A stretch of 64,000 nucleotides of DNA from Sulfurovum xiamenensis (GTDB lineage Bacteria > Campylobacterota > Campylobacteria > Campylobacterales > Sulfurovaceae): assembly GCF_030347995.1 (NCBI RefSeq), contig NZ_JAQIBC010000003.1:186001-250000 (forward strand), in the 5' to 3' direction. Shown here piece by piece: positions 35,306 through 43,793 of this stretch (within the stretch, counting starts at the first letter, position 1; the number at the start of each line of letters is the position of its first letter). The notes beneath the pieces are model-generated. The model was not told the DNA's origin, did not search any database, and saw only the letters and a program-made list of their open reading frames with translations. Made by a program: the position numbers and the translations under genes.

Positions 35306-35833
35306 ATGTCCAATGACAACTTTTTTATCGCTCAAATAGGGCGGACCATCGGACTTTGGGGTGACCTTAAATTTCATCTTCATACAGATTTTCCAGAACA
35401 ATTTAAAGTAGGCCAGACCTATAAAAGTGATCGTGGAGAGCTTACGATTTCTGATATCAATCACAAACGCGGTACGATCCGTTTCAGAGGATACGAAAGT
35501 GTGGATTCTGCCAAAAAACTGACCAATGCAAAACTCTATACTAATGAAGCACAAACGAAAGAGAATTGTGAACTGGATGAAGGTCAATACTTTTGGTTTG
35601 ATGTGATCGGATGCAGCGTCAAACAGGATGATGAAGTGTTGGGTGTGGTAGAGGATATCCAACGTATGGCTGAGACAGACTACCTTTCTGTAAAAACGGA
35701 TACTGTTTTGGTGGAAGCAGGGTTATCTAAACACTTCTTACTTCCGTACATAGAACGTTACATTATTAAAGTCGATACAGAAGAGAAGATCGTCTATACG
35801 AAAGATGCCAAAGACATTTTAGAGGCGAGTTGA
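35306..35833 (+). CDS. rimM: 16S rRNA processing protein RimM
   Basis: A 175-aa ribosome maturation factor that assists 30S head assembly and binds S19. It has the N-terminal RimM barrel (IAQIGRTIGLWGDLKF) and the C-terminal PRC-barrel (FLLPYIERYIIKVD). It stands between khpA and trmD, the standard order. Confidence 0.95.
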   Translation: MSNDNFFIAQIGRTIGLWGDLKFHLHTDFPEQFKVGQTYKSDRGELTISDINHKRGTIRFRGYESVDSAKKLTNAKLYTNEAQTKENCELDEGQYFWFDVIGCSVKQDDEVLGVVEDIQRMAETDYLSVKTDTVLVEAGLSKHFLLPYIERYIIKVDTEEKIVYTKDAKDILEAS

Positions 35834-35837
35834 CACG

Positions 35838-36533
35838 ATGCATTTCTCTTTTGTCACACTTTTCCCGGAGCTTATCAAAGGGTATTTCTCTGAAAGCATC
35901 TTGAAGCGTGCTATTGAGGATGAAAAGATCTCTATCGATTTTTACAATCCGCGTGATTTCACCACAGATAAACATAAACGCGTCGATGCACCCATGATAG
36001 GTGGAGGTGCAGGTATGCTTATGACACCTCAACCCTTGATGGATACGCTTAATAAGATCAAAGAGGTATCCCCAAAAGCACATGTAGTGTTTGTCTCCCC
36101 GGTGGCAAAACCTTTTACACAAAACGATGCAAGGCGTTTAGCAAAGAAAGAGCATGTGGTACTGGTGAGCGGACGTTATGAAGGCATCGATGAACGTGTG
36201 ATAGAAGTGCAGGCAGATGAACTCTTTTCCATAGGAGACTTTATCCTGACAGGCGGAGAACTAGCAAGTATGGTGGTTTGTGATGCGGTGAGTCGTAATG
36301 TTGAAGGTGTATTAGGTAACAGTGACTCTTTAAGTGTAGAGAGTTTTGAAGCATCACTTTTGGAAGCGCCTTCTTTTACGAAACCCAAGAATTATGAAAA
36401 CAATGAAGTAGTTTCAGAATTCCTAAAGGGTAATCATAGTAAAATCACGGACTTAAAAAGAGGGCTTGCTTTGTGTAAAACAAAGTATTTTAGGCCAGAC
36501 TTATACAAAAAAGGTATAACACATGAGAAATAA
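35838..36533 (+). CDS. trmD: tRNA (guanine-N1)-methyltransferase
   Basis: Methylates G37 of tRNAs reading CNN codons, which prevents frameshifting. The SPOUT knot is visible as [11 protein letters not shown] and [13 protein letters not shown], with GGGAGMLM at the N-terminal side. The length is 231 aa. It overlaps rplS by 11 bases. Confidence 0.96.
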   Translation: MHFSFVTLFPELIKGYFSESILKRAIEDEKISIDFYNPRDFTTDKHKRVDAPMIGGGAGMLMTPQPLMDTLNKIKEVSPKAHVVFVSPVAKPFTQNDARRLAKKEHVVLVSGRYEGIDERVIEVQADELFSIGDFILTGGELASMVVCDAVSRNVEGVLGNSDSLSVESFEASLLEAPSFTKPKNYENNEVVSEFLKGNHSKITDLKRGLALCKTKYFRPDLYKKGITHEK

Positions 36534-36882
36534 ATACATTGAAAGCTTCGAGCAAGCACAAGTTGAAAACAAAAATATTCCAGAATTCAGAGCAGGTGAT
36601 ACAGTAAGAGTAGCTGTAAGAATTAAGGAAGGTGAAAAGACAAGAGTACAGAACTACGAAGGTCTTTGTATCGCGATCAGAGGTCAAGGAACTGGTAGAA
36701 CGTTCAACGTAAGAAAAATGGGTGCGAACTCTGTGGGTGTTGAGAGAATCTTCCCAATTTACTCAGACTCTATCGAGAGTATCGAAGTACTTAGAAGAGG
36801 TAGAGTTAGAAGAGCTAAGTTGTTCTATCTTAGAGAGCTTAAAGGTAAAGCAGCAAGAATTAAAGAGCTTAGAAGAAAGTAA
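36523..36882 (+). CDS. rplS: 50S ribosomal protein L19
   Basis: L19 at the subunit interface. [28 protein letters not shown] and the C-terminal [11 protein letters not shown] are characteristic. The 119-aa length is normal. It ends the rpsP operon; its ATG lies inside the end of trmD. Confidence 0.97.
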   Translation: MRNKYIESFEQAQVENKNIPEFRAGDTVRVAVRIKEGEKTRVQNYEGLCIAIRGQGTGRTFNVRKMGANSVGVERIFPIYSDSIESIEVLRRGRVRRAKLFYLRELKGKAARIKELRRK

Positions 36883-36912
36883 TCTTTCTTTCTGCTTCAT
36901 TGCATCTTTGCA

Positions 36913-36946
36913 GGGGCTGACTCAGTCACTTACTGACGTAAGCTCC
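36913..36946. other. Stem-loop downstream of rplS
   Basis: GGGGCT (36913-36918) and TCAGT (36922-36926) can pair with ACTGA (36932-36936) and AGCTCC (36941-36946), giving a two-step hairpin. There is no T tract, so it may be a factor-dependent end or a stabiliser of the operon mRNA. Confidence 0.4.
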
Positions 36947-37028
36947 TTCATCACAACCTACAAATCTACAATCAATTAAAAATAAATCCAAACTTTCTTA
37001 TACAAATACAAAAATCATCTTTAATCGC

Positions 37029-37034
37029 TATAAT
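37029..37034 (+). promoter_or_regulatory. Predicted -10 box of the two-gene membrane operon
   Basis: TATAAT stands 31 bases before the first ATG, with AGGGA about ten bases before that ATG. Confidence 0.5.
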
Positions 37035-37064
37035 ATTTTAAAATTTATTGAGGGATATCCCATA

Positions 37065-37628
37065 ATGTTATCAGCCATACAACACAAACTTATTTTACTT
37101 TTACAGCTCTTACTTGTCGTTACATATATTATCTTTGAAGAGTTGATCTGGGAGGGGATTGCAAAGCCTATCTATGAAGCGATCCACGCGCTTAAAATAC
37201 TTCAGCGGATAGAAGTGAAATTGGAACACTTAAACCCTTCCATGATCCTTGTTATTTTTATACTCTTATTTGCCATAGTGGAAGCATTTGGTATTTATGC
37301 AGGAATGTTATTTGTGAGTGGACAGATGCTTTTGGGATTGGTGCTATATATCTCCAAGATCCCTATTGCAGCATTTACCTTTTGGCTCTTTAGGATCACA
37401 GAAGATAAGCTTATGCAGTTTGGATGGTTTAAATGGGTGTATGAGTGGATCATGAAAGTGATCGACTGGATAAAGTCTAGTGAAATGCATCAGAAAACCA
37501 TGGCATATTTGCTACAGATCAAGATGCGTATAAAAGCATTCAAAGAAAAATATTTTTCAGGTAAAAGCCTTTTTATAGAGAAGATAAAACAGCTTTACAA
37601 AACACTTAAAGCGTTATTGAGAAAATAG
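37065..37628 (+). CDS. Unknown membrane protein, first of a pair
   Basis: A 187-aa protein with an N-terminal hydrophobic segment (about residues 8-26), two further ones at about 58-78 and 82-112, and a basic, helical C-terminus (last 40 residues rich in Lys). I recognise no family. It is the first gene of a pair with the next membrane protein (seven-base gap), driven by its own promoter. The aromatic, amphipathic stretch QFGWFKWVYEWIMKVIDW suggests an interfacial helix. Function unknown. Confidence 0.7.
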   Translation: MLSAIQHKLILLLQLLLVVTYIIFEELIWEGIAKPIYEAIHALKILQRIEVKLEHLNPSMILVIFILLFAIVEAFGIYAGMLFVSGQMLLGLVLYISKIPIAAFTFWLFRITEDKLMQFGWFKWVYEWIMKVIDWIKSSEMHQKTMAYLLQIKMRIKAFKEKYFSGKSLFIEKIKQLYKTLKALLRK

Positions 37629-37635
37629 TTCGAAG

Positions 37636-38559
37636 ATGCAAAAACGGCTTCTTTTATGGGTGATCCCCTTAACTATTGTCACTGTCATTGTATTATTAGG
37701 CATGGAGGAGAGTCGTACCTTTCTTATAGCGTTATTTTTGAGGATCGTATTATTTGTAAAGAAAAATTTTATTGCGTTGTTGGCTGCATTTTTTCTTGTA
37801 AAGGGAAAATTCATTCTGAAACTTTTTCTTAAGAAACTTGCCATACTCTCAGCTACTGGATTAGGTAAACGCTATGTGGTGGAAAAAGTGATCATGGGTA
37901 ATGTCAAAACACATTTTTGGGATCATATTTCTGATGATATCAATAGGTTTGTGAGACATGCAAAAAAGAATTTTCAGAACTTTCCTTTAGTGAAAAAAAT
38001 GATAACTATTTTTGCTTTTCTTGGATCTTTGGGTTTCATAGCCAAGTCCATGGGTGTAATGCTGGCACTAAAAGTCTTTTTAGCCAAAGTATGGAGCTTT
38101 TTACTGGCATTATCTTTAAAAGTTGGTACAGCCATTACCTATTTTTTTACAGATTACTTATGGGGAAGCTGGCTTGCTCCCATTGTTGAAGTCATACTAT
38201 TCTCGTGGCTGCTCGCTTGGATGGAAAAGGTACCATTTTTAGCCAAGGGGGTACGCAGAGTCTATACATTTTTTATATTTTTATTTGGTTGGCTGGAGCA
38301 TACTATAGAAAAGGTATTTCATATACCTGTCAAAGGTTTTTTAAAATGGTTGGTGAAAAAGATACAAGAGTATATAGATCATTTTATAAGTGTAGAACAG
38401 ATATCAGTCTGGTGCAAGATAAAACAAAATAGGACACTTCATCCAAATTTGCATACCAAACTTTTGGATACACGCCAAAAAAGAGTGCAAAAGAAGAAGA
38501 AAAGTTATCTTTCTGCTCGTGAGATCATTCTGCAAGGACGAAAAAAGAAAAAGAGGTAA
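37636..38559 (+). CDS. Unknown membrane protein, second of a pair
   Basis: A 307-aa protein with an N-terminal membrane segment (about residues 6-22), more hydrophobic stretches at about 24-58, 115-165 and 180-200, and a strongly basic tail ending in KKKKR. The tail (last 50 residues) has Lys clusters that could bind RNA, DNA or acidic lipids. No family is recognised. It lies seven bases after the first membrane protein and shares its aromatic, lysine-rich style, so the two probably form one complex. Confidence 0.68.
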   Translation: MQKRLLLWVIPLTIVTVIVLLGMEESRTFLIALFLRIVLFVKKNFIALLAAFFLVKGKFILKLFLKKLAILSATGLGKRYVVEKVIMGNVKTHFWDHISDDINRFVRHAKKNFQNFPLVKKMITIFAFLGSLGFIAKSMGVMLALKVFLAKVWSFLLALSLKVGTAITYFFTDYLWGSWLAPIVEVILFSWLLAWMEKVPFLAKGVRRVYTFFIFLFGWLEHTIEKVFHIPVKGFLKWLVKKIQEYIDHFISVEQISVWCKIKQNRTLHPNLHTKLLDTRQKRVQKKKKSYLSAREIILQGRKKKKR

Positions 38560-39042
38560 CTATTTGTGACCTTTGTCCCCTCTTCGTATCACAAGTGTAT
38601 TCATCTTCTCTCCACCTATATGATAGGCTTCCCCGAAGCCAAAGGTTGCTTCTCCGTAAATGGGCTTAAGGGCATAAAGGTTAAAGTCTTTCATTCCCAT
38701 CAGCATGGTGACGATAGGGGCATCGAATTTATCTTTAAAATTTTCCATAATCGTGTTAAATCTTTCATCCTCCCTGGAAACAGATGTGACATCGCACTGC
38801 AGCGAGATACGTTTTCTTGCAAAGATATTTTCACTCTTGCTCTCATCTTCGACAAAGAGTGCAGAAGCCCGGGGTGTGGACTGTATATTTTTTGCATGTG
38901 TGGCAAGGTTTGATATGAAGATATAGACCTCCTCCCCATCATAGTAAAAAGGTGCATAAGAGGAGAAAGGGTAGCCATTGCTGCCCAGTGTTCCCAGGAC
39001 CACACTCTGAAATCCGGCCAATAGTTCTGTCAGGGTTTTCAT
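38560..39042 (-). CDS. Split-barrel (pyridoxamine phosphate oxidase-like) protein, HugZ-type
   Basis: A 160-aa split beta-barrel protein of the PNPOx-like/HugZ group that binds flavin or haem. The N-terminal half (VVLGTLGSNGYPFSSYAPF, then SNLATHAKNIQSTPRASALF) is typical, and the tail FGFGEAYHIGG resembles HugZ, the haem-degrading protein of Helicobacter. It lacks the extra N-terminal domain of full-length HugZ. It is convergent with the membrane pair (stops adjacent) and lies seven bases downstream of smpB on the same strand. Confidence 0.78.
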   Translation of the reverse strand: MKTLTELLAGFQSVVLGTLGSNGYPFSSYAPFYYDGEEVYIFISNLATHAKNIQSTPRASALFVEDESKSENIFARKRISLQCDVTSVSREDERFNTIMENFKDKFDAPIVTMLMGMKDFNLYALKPIYGEATFGFGEAYHIGGEKMNTLVIRRGDKGHK

Positions 39043-39049
39043 ACCGGGG

Positions 39050-39511
39050 TCAGTAACTCCTGTTTTTCATCGCCTGCTGGGCTTCACGTTTGAGTGTTTT
39101 TTCTTTCATGTCGGCACGTTTGTCATGCAGTTTTTTACCTTTGGCTATCGCGATGCTCACTTTGGCAATGTTACGTTCATTGAAATAGATCATAAGCGGT
39201 ACGATGGTCAGGCCGTCTTTATGTACTTTGACATAGAGTTTTTCCAACTCTTTTTTATGTAAAAGCAGTTTTCGTGGTGCACGTGTATCCGGGGTAAAAT
39301 ATTTGCTTGCTGTTTCAAGGTGGGCGATGTGGGCATTCATAAGATGCAGTTCACCCTGGATGAATCGGCAAAAAGCATCTGCAAGGTTCGCACGTTTGGC
39401 ACGCAGTGCTTTGACTTCAGCACCTGAGAGTACAATGCCAGCTTCAAACTTCTCAAGTATCTCATAATCGTGCCGGGCTTTTTTGTTTTGTGCGATGATG
39501 TTGATAGCCAA
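39050..39511 (-). CDS. smpB: SsrA-binding protein SmpB
   Basis: SmpB binds tmRNA and brings it to stalled ribosomes for trans-translation. NKKARHDYEILEKFEAGIVLSGAEVK, then FTPDTRAPRKLLLHKKEL and the C-terminal lysine-rich tail are diagnostic. At 153 aa the length is normal. The tmRNA gene itself is not in the window. Its promoter is shared divergently with truC. Confidence 0.96.
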   Translation of the reverse strand: MAINIIAQNKKARHDYEILEKFEAGIVLSGAEVKALRAKRANLADAFCRFIQGELHLMNAHIAHLETASKYFTPDTRAPRKLLLHKKELEKLYVKVHKDGLTIVPLMIYFNERNIAKVSIAIAKGKKLHDKRADMKEKTLKREAQQAMKNRSY

Positions 39512-39550
39512 ATCGGTCCTTTGTGTAGAGGGTTCTATCTATACTTTGTA

Positions 39551-39569
39551 GAATTATATCATATAATTC
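39551..39569. promoter_or_regulatory. Perfect palindrome carrying back-to-back -10 boxes of smpB and truC
   Basis: GAATTATATCATATAATTC is a nine-base inverted repeat around one central C. It contains TATAAT on the forward strand (39562-39567) and TATAAT on the reverse strand (39558-39553). Forward transcription would begin near 39573-39575, at the truC ATG itself. Confidence 0.55.
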
Positions 39570-39572
39570 ACT

Positions 39573-40319
39573 ATGGATAATGTAGAAACACACCCCTTGG
39601 AAATACTCTATCAAGATGAATATTTGGTTGCGATCAATAAACCATCGGGTCTGCTTGTACACAAGTCACCCATAGACAAACATGAAACGCAGTTCGCACT
39701 GCAACTGGTGCGTGACCAGATAGGGCAGTATGTCTATCCTGTCCATCGTTTGGATAAACCGACCTCGGGGGTATTGCTTTTTGCACTGGACCCTCAAATA
39801 GCCCAGACGATGTCCCTGCTTTTTCGCGCCTCTCAGGTAGATAAAGAGTACTTGGCTGTCGTACGCGGTTTTACCGAAGAGACATCACTGATAGATTATC
39901 CGCTCAAACAAATGTTAGATACCAAAGCGCAGAAGAAACAGGGGATCACTAAAGAGACACAGGAGGCGAAAACAGCGTATGAACGTTTGGCTACAATAGA
40001 GTTGCCTTTTGCTGTAAGCCGTTACCCTGTTGCCCGTTACTCTTTGGTAAAACTTCTTCCCAAAACGGGAAGAAAACACCAGCTCCGACGCCATATGAAA
40101 CATATCTTTCACCCTATTATCGGAGATACAAAACATGGGAGAGGAGAGCACAATACACTTTTTCGTGAAAAATATACATGTCATAGGCTTCTGTTGCATG
40201 CATACAGGATCTCTTTTATCCATCCCATACATCAAGAAAAATTAGTCATCAATGCCTCACTGGATGATACTTGGCAGAAACTATTCAACGCATTTGACTG
40301 GGAGAAGATTGTTTATTAG
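39573..40319 (+). CDS. truC: tRNA pseudouridine synthase C (TruC-like)
   Basis: A 248-aa RluA-family enzyme that probably isomerises uridine 65 of tRNAs. LEILYQDEYLVAINKPSGLLVH, HRLDKPTSGVLLF with the catalytic Asp, and the TGRKHQLRRHMKHIFHPIIGD block match TruC. The ATG sits only five bases after a predicted -10 box and no ribosome binding site is seen, so the mRNA may be leaderless. Confidence 0.88.
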   Translation: MDNVETHPLEILYQDEYLVAINKPSGLLVHKSPIDKHETQFALQLVRDQIGQYVYPVHRLDKPTSGVLLFALDPQIAQTMSLLFRASQVDKEYLAVVRGFTEETSLIDYPLKQMLDTKAQKKQGITKETQEAKTAYERLATIELPFAVSRYPVARYSLVKLLPKTGRKHQLRRHMKHIFHPIIGDTKHGRGEHNTLFREKYTCHRLLLHAYRISFIHPIHQEKLVINASLDDTWQKLFNAFDWEKIVY

Positions 40320-40403
40320 GGTCTGTATATACCCATGGATTATAAGGTGGTCGTGGGCACTTTTACTCATATGAAAATATCACCATTGTAGCTTCTTCTA
40401 TGG

Positions 40404-40409
40404 TATAAT
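40404..40409 (+). promoter_or_regulatory. Predicted -10 box of the retropepsin/ATP-grasp operon
   Basis: TATAAT lies 30 bases before the chosen ATG at 40440 and only three bases before an in-frame ATG at 40413, which argues for the later start. Confidence 0.55.
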
Positions 40410-40439
40410 GATATGAATATTTCATATGTGGAGCATAGA

Positions 40440-41006
40440 ATGATTTTACCAAGAAGATGGTATTACACTGTACTATTTTTATTTTTGTTTAGTAGTGTAT
40501 CTTTTATTGAAGCACAAGAGGATACAGCAATTGCAGTAGAAGAAAAGAGTACTTATGTCAATCTCAATACCGAAAAACCAGACTCTAAAATCATTATCGG
40601 AGCATTGGAGTATGTTCGACTGGTACCTCCAAACCTGGTACTCAAAGCACGTATTGACACAGGTGCAAAAACAACATCTATCGATGCACGTAACATCACA
40701 CCTTTTGAACGTGATGGAAAACAGTGGGTACGGTTTGTCTGTGTGTCGGGGGAAAAAGAGTACACGATCGAAAGAAAAGTCATCAAAACAGTACAGATCA
40801 AGCGTCATGGGGCAGAGTCACAAGATCGTTATGTTGTCAAGATGCGTATTATACTTGGTGATGTATCCCAGCTCATCTCTGTGAACTTGAATGATAGAGA
40901 TGAGTATAAATACCCTGTCCTTATAGGACGTAATTTCTTACGCGATTTTTTTATGGTTGATGTTGCAAAAAAATATCAATTTAAACCTATGTCTTTACCC
41001 AAATAA
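40440..41006 (+). CDS. Retropepsin-like aspartic protease, Zn_protease (RimB/PF05618) family
   Basis: A 188-aa secreted or periplasmic protein. A signal peptide (MILPRRWYYTVLFLFLFSSV) precedes the aspartic protease-like domain with KARIDTGAKTTSID, whose Asp-Thr-Gly-Ala is the catalytic motif of this family, followed by the VLIGRNFLRDFFMVDV strand. Members are often labelled ATP-dependent zinc protease, a name the motif does not support. The ATG at 40440 follows GGAG and a promoter. The two following genes are the known partners of this family. Confidence 0.85.
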   Translation: MILPRRWYYTVLFLFLFSSVSFIEAQEDTAIAVEEKSTYVNLNTEKPDSKIIIGALEYVRLVPPNLVLKARIDTGAKTTSIDARNITPFERDGKQWVRFVCVSGEKEYTIERKVIKTVQIKRHGAESQDRYVVKMRIILGDVSQLISVNLNDRDEYKYPVLIGRNFLRDFFMVDVAKKYQFKPMSLPK

Positions 41007-41018
41007 GAAGGAAAATAC

Positions 41019-42548
41019 ATGTCTAGAAGATTTCAAGTACTGTTGATCACTTTCACTTTGGCATTTACAGGATTTTTTATCGTCTGGTATAAGGTCGGTG
41101 TACTTGGCATACCATTTTTGCCTCACGAAAAACGTTCTGTCTATACTATAGGTGCAGAGATCTCATTTGTAGGACAAAAGAAATCAGTCTTGGTCTCTAT
41201 GGCACTTCCAGAACCTCAGGAGGGGATACAGATACTCTCAGAAGATGTTGCATCCTCCGGTTTTGGCTATGCCGAGGGAGAAACAGTCAACGGAAAAAGG
41301 GCTGAATGGAGCAAGCGTAATGTGGTAGGACCGCAGATGCTTTACTACTCTCTTGAAGTTTTAATAGAACCGGGAGAACATAAGCCTAAACCGCCTATCG
41401 CACCGTCTGAACAAGAAACTGAGACGCTTAGTGATCTTCCAAATATGTTACAGGATACGGCAAAAAATCTTTTACATGATGTACGTTCCAGATCGGCAGA
41501 TACACATTCATTTACAGCACAGCTGATCAAGGATTTTAGTGCAAAAGAGCCTTCACAGGCGGTGAAGATACTGCTTGCACAAGCAGGAGAAAGCAAAATC
41601 GATCTGCTCTACCGTCTTTTAAGATACAGAAAAATATCGGTACGTAAGATCCATGGACTTTATCTGGAAAGTGCACGGCGTAATATTGCATTGACACCTA
41701 TGCTGGATGTCTATGATGGAAAAGATTGGCAACTGTATGATCTGAACAAAGGCAAAGTGGTCCGTGATAAGAACTTTTTTGTTTGGCAGCAAGGCAATAA
41801 TTCTCTGATTGAGGTCACAGGAGCAAAAAAATCCAACATCAGTTTTTCATTGAATGAACGTCAGGTTCCCGTACAATACCTTCTTGACAAAAAAGAATTG
41901 GTCAAAAAGGCGGCGATCTTGGACTTTTCACTTTTTACCTTGCCTATATCTGAACAGAATACCTATAGGCATATATTATTGGTACCGTTTGGCGCATTGG
42001 TAGTGGTATTGTTAAGGATCATGATAGGGTTGAGAACATCAGGAACCTTTATGCCTGTGTTGATCGCATTGGCCTTTATGGAGACGACACTTTCTGCCGG
42101 GCTTGTCATGTTTATTATGATCGTAGGGATGGGACTGATCATTCGTTCTTATTTAAGCAGTCTGAACCTGTTACTGGTCGCAAGGATCTCTGCAGTGATG
42201 ATCGTAGTAATCCTTATTATGTCCTTTATGAGTATCTTAAGTTTTAAACTGGGGATCAAAGAAGTGCTTACGGTCACATTCTTCCCTATGATCATTTTGG
42301 CATGGACGATTGAAAGAATGTCGATATTATGGGAGGAAGAGGGTGCAAAAGAAGTCTTCATACAAGGGGGAGGTTCATTGATCGTGGCTGTGTGTGCGTA
42401 TTTTGTCATGAGCGATCCTTTTGTTTCACATATGGCTTTCAATTTCCCCGAACTTCTTTTAGTTGTATTGGCTGTGATCATTATGATCGGACGTTACAGT
42501 GGCTATCGTTTGAGTGAACTCATTCGCTTTAGATCGATGGTGGAGTAA
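41019..42548 (+). CDS. Inactive transglutaminase fused to seven-helix membrane domain (7TM_transglut)
   Basis: A 509-aa membrane protein: one N-terminal membrane segment, an extracytoplasmic region of about 270 residues with a degenerate transglutaminase-like fold (DLLYRLLRYRKISVRKIHGLY, then KDWQLYDL, lacking the Cys-His pair of active enzymes), and about seven C-terminal hydrophobic helices from residue 310. This matches the Transglut_i_TM plus 7TM_transglut architecture described in amidoligase gene neighbourhoods. It follows the retropepsin gene by 12 bases and precedes the ATP-grasp gene by three. Confidence 0.85.
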   Translation: MSRRFQVLLITFTLAFTGFFIVWYKVGVLGIPFLPHEKRSVYTIGAEISFVGQKKSVLVSMALPEPQEGIQILSEDVASSGFGYAEGETVNGKRAEWSKRNVVGPQMLYYSLEVLIEPGEHKPKPPIAPSEQETETLSDLPNMLQDTAKNLLHDVRSRSADTHSFTAQLIKDFSAKEPSQAVKILLAQAGESKIDLLYRLLRYRKISVRKIHGLYLESARRNIALTPMLDVYDGKDWQLYDLNKGKVVRDKNFFVWQQGNNSLIEVTGAKKSNISFSLNERQVPVQYLLDKKELVKKAAILDFSLFTLPISEQNTYRHILLVPFGALVVVLLRIMIGLRTSGTFMPVLIALAFMETTLSAGLVMFIMIVGMGLIIRSYLSSLNLLLVARISAVMIVVILIMSFMSILSFKLGIKEVLTVTFFPMIILAWTIERMSILWEEEGAKEVFIQGGGSLIVAVCAYFVMSDPFVSHMAFNFPELLLVVLAVIIMIGRYSGYRLSELIRFRSMVE

Positions 42549-42551
42549 TCG

Positions 42552-43526
42552 ATGTTTGCCAATCCTTTTAAGCTTAAAAAATTGGGTATATTGGGGATGA
42601 ACAAACGAAATATACATTATATCGGAGCACATAACGATCGTAAATATTACCCTTTAGTGGATAATAAACTGAAAACCAAGATCATTGCACAAAGTGCGGG
42701 TATTGCAGTACCGAAGTTGATCAAAACCATTGAACGTCAGTCCCAACTTCGATATTTGAAAGAGATATTGGAGGGAATTGACGGGTTTGTGCTTAAGCCT
42801 TCTCAGGGAAGCGGAGGAAAAGGTATTTTGGTCATCGTCAAGCGTGAAGGTGATGAATTCATCAAAGCAAACGGACAGAGATTGGAACTAAGGGATATTC
42901 AACGGGATATCTCAAATATTCTCAGTGGTCTCTATTCACTCGGGGGGAAACCCGATGTTGCTATGCTTGAAACACTGGTAGAGTTTGACCCTATTTTTGA
43001 TCGCTATAGTTATGAGGGTGTGCCGGATATCAGGGTGATCACCTATAGGGGATACCCTGCTATGGCAATGTTGCGGTGTTCAACCAGGGAGAGTGACGGT
43101 AAGGCCAACCTACATCAAGGTGCAGTGGGTGTAGGACTTAATATCGCAACCGGCAAGGCACTCTATGCTGTACAGCATGGCTCTCCGGTTACACACCATC
43201 CTGATACAGGGTATGATTTCTCTGAGCTTGAAATACCGCATTGGGAAAAGATACTGACCTTGGCAGCATCGTGTTATGAAGTGACCCATTTGGGATACCT
43301 GGGTGTAGATATCGTACTGGACAAAAATTTAGGCCCTTTGATCTTGGAGCTTAATGCCCGTCCCGGATTGGCCATACAAATTGCCAATAGAATGGGTGCA
43401 GTAAAACGCTATGATGTCATTGACACGCAACAAGCCAATTTGGATGTGGCACAGAGAGTAAAGTTCTCTATGGACCATTTTGGTATGAAAACAGGTGAAG
43501 ATTCAATGATGATGAAAGAAATGTAA
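42552..43526 (+). CDS. RimK-like alpha-L-glutamate ligase-related ATP-grasp protein
   Basis: A 324-aa ATP-grasp enzyme that probably forms an amide or peptide bond to a carboxylate. The ATP-grasp core is visible: FVLKPSQGSGGKGILVI, the LETLVEFDPIF and DIRVITYRGYPAMAMLR region, the LHQGAVGVGLNIATG segment and the metal-binding LGYLGVDIVLDKN...LILELNARPGL. It is the third gene of the conserved retropepsin/transglutaminase/ATP-grasp set. The natural substrate is unknown. Confidence 0.86.
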   Translation: MFANPFKLKKLGILGMNKRNIHYIGAHNDRKYYPLVDNKLKTKIIAQSAGIAVPKLIKTIERQSQLRYLKEILEGIDGFVLKPSQGSGGKGILVIVKREGDEFIKANGQRLELRDIQRDISNILSGLYSLGGKPDVAMLETLVEFDPIFDRYSYEGVPDIRVITYRGYPAMAMLRCSTRESDGKANLHQGAVGVGLNIATGKALYAVQHGSPVTHHPDTGYDFSELEIPHWEKILTLAASCYEVTHLGYLGVDIVLDKNLGPLILELNARPGLAIQIANRMGAVKRYDVIDTQQANLDVAQRVKFSMDHFGMKTGEDSMMMKEM

Positions 43527-43541
43527 AGGATAAACAGAAGT

Positions 43542-43778
43542 ATGAGTGATGCACATAAAAACAATCCTTTGCACGGTATCAAACTCAAGCAGATACTGGA
43601 AGAATTACAAGAAGAGTACGGTTGGGAACTACTGGGAGAGTTTGTGAACATACGATGTTTCAAGTATGATCCCAGTATCAACTCCTCTTTAAAATTCTTG
43701 AGAAAAACACCCTGGGCAAGAGACAAAGTGGAAGCCTTGTATCTGCTGATGCGAAAGAAGAAAGCAAAAGAGGGTTAG
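43542..43778 (+). CDS. VF530 family (DUF2132) small protein
   Basis: A 78-aa protein that matches the VF530/DUF2132 family: [25 protein letters not shown] and [23 protein letters not shown]. It is thought to bind DNA because its fold resembles DNA-binding helical proteins; this is unproven. It follows the ATP-grasp gene by 15 bases and may be cotranscribed. Confidence 0.85.
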   Translation: MSDAHKNNPLHGIKLKQILEELQEEYGWELLGEFVNIRCFKYDPSINSSLKFLRKTPWARDKVEALYLLMRKKKAKEG

Positions 43779-43793
43779 AAATTTCGTCTATTT

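Noticed and set aside
32434-40319. The two RluA-type genes as duplicates of each other
   Set aside because: They differ in the N-terminal domain and in flanking motifs; one has an S4-like domain and the other matches TruC, so they are separate subfamilies.
40413-40439. Start of the retropepsin gene at 40413
   Set aside because: That ATG is only three bases after a TATAAT box and has no ribosome binding site; the ATG at 40440 follows GGAG and begins a normal signal peptide.
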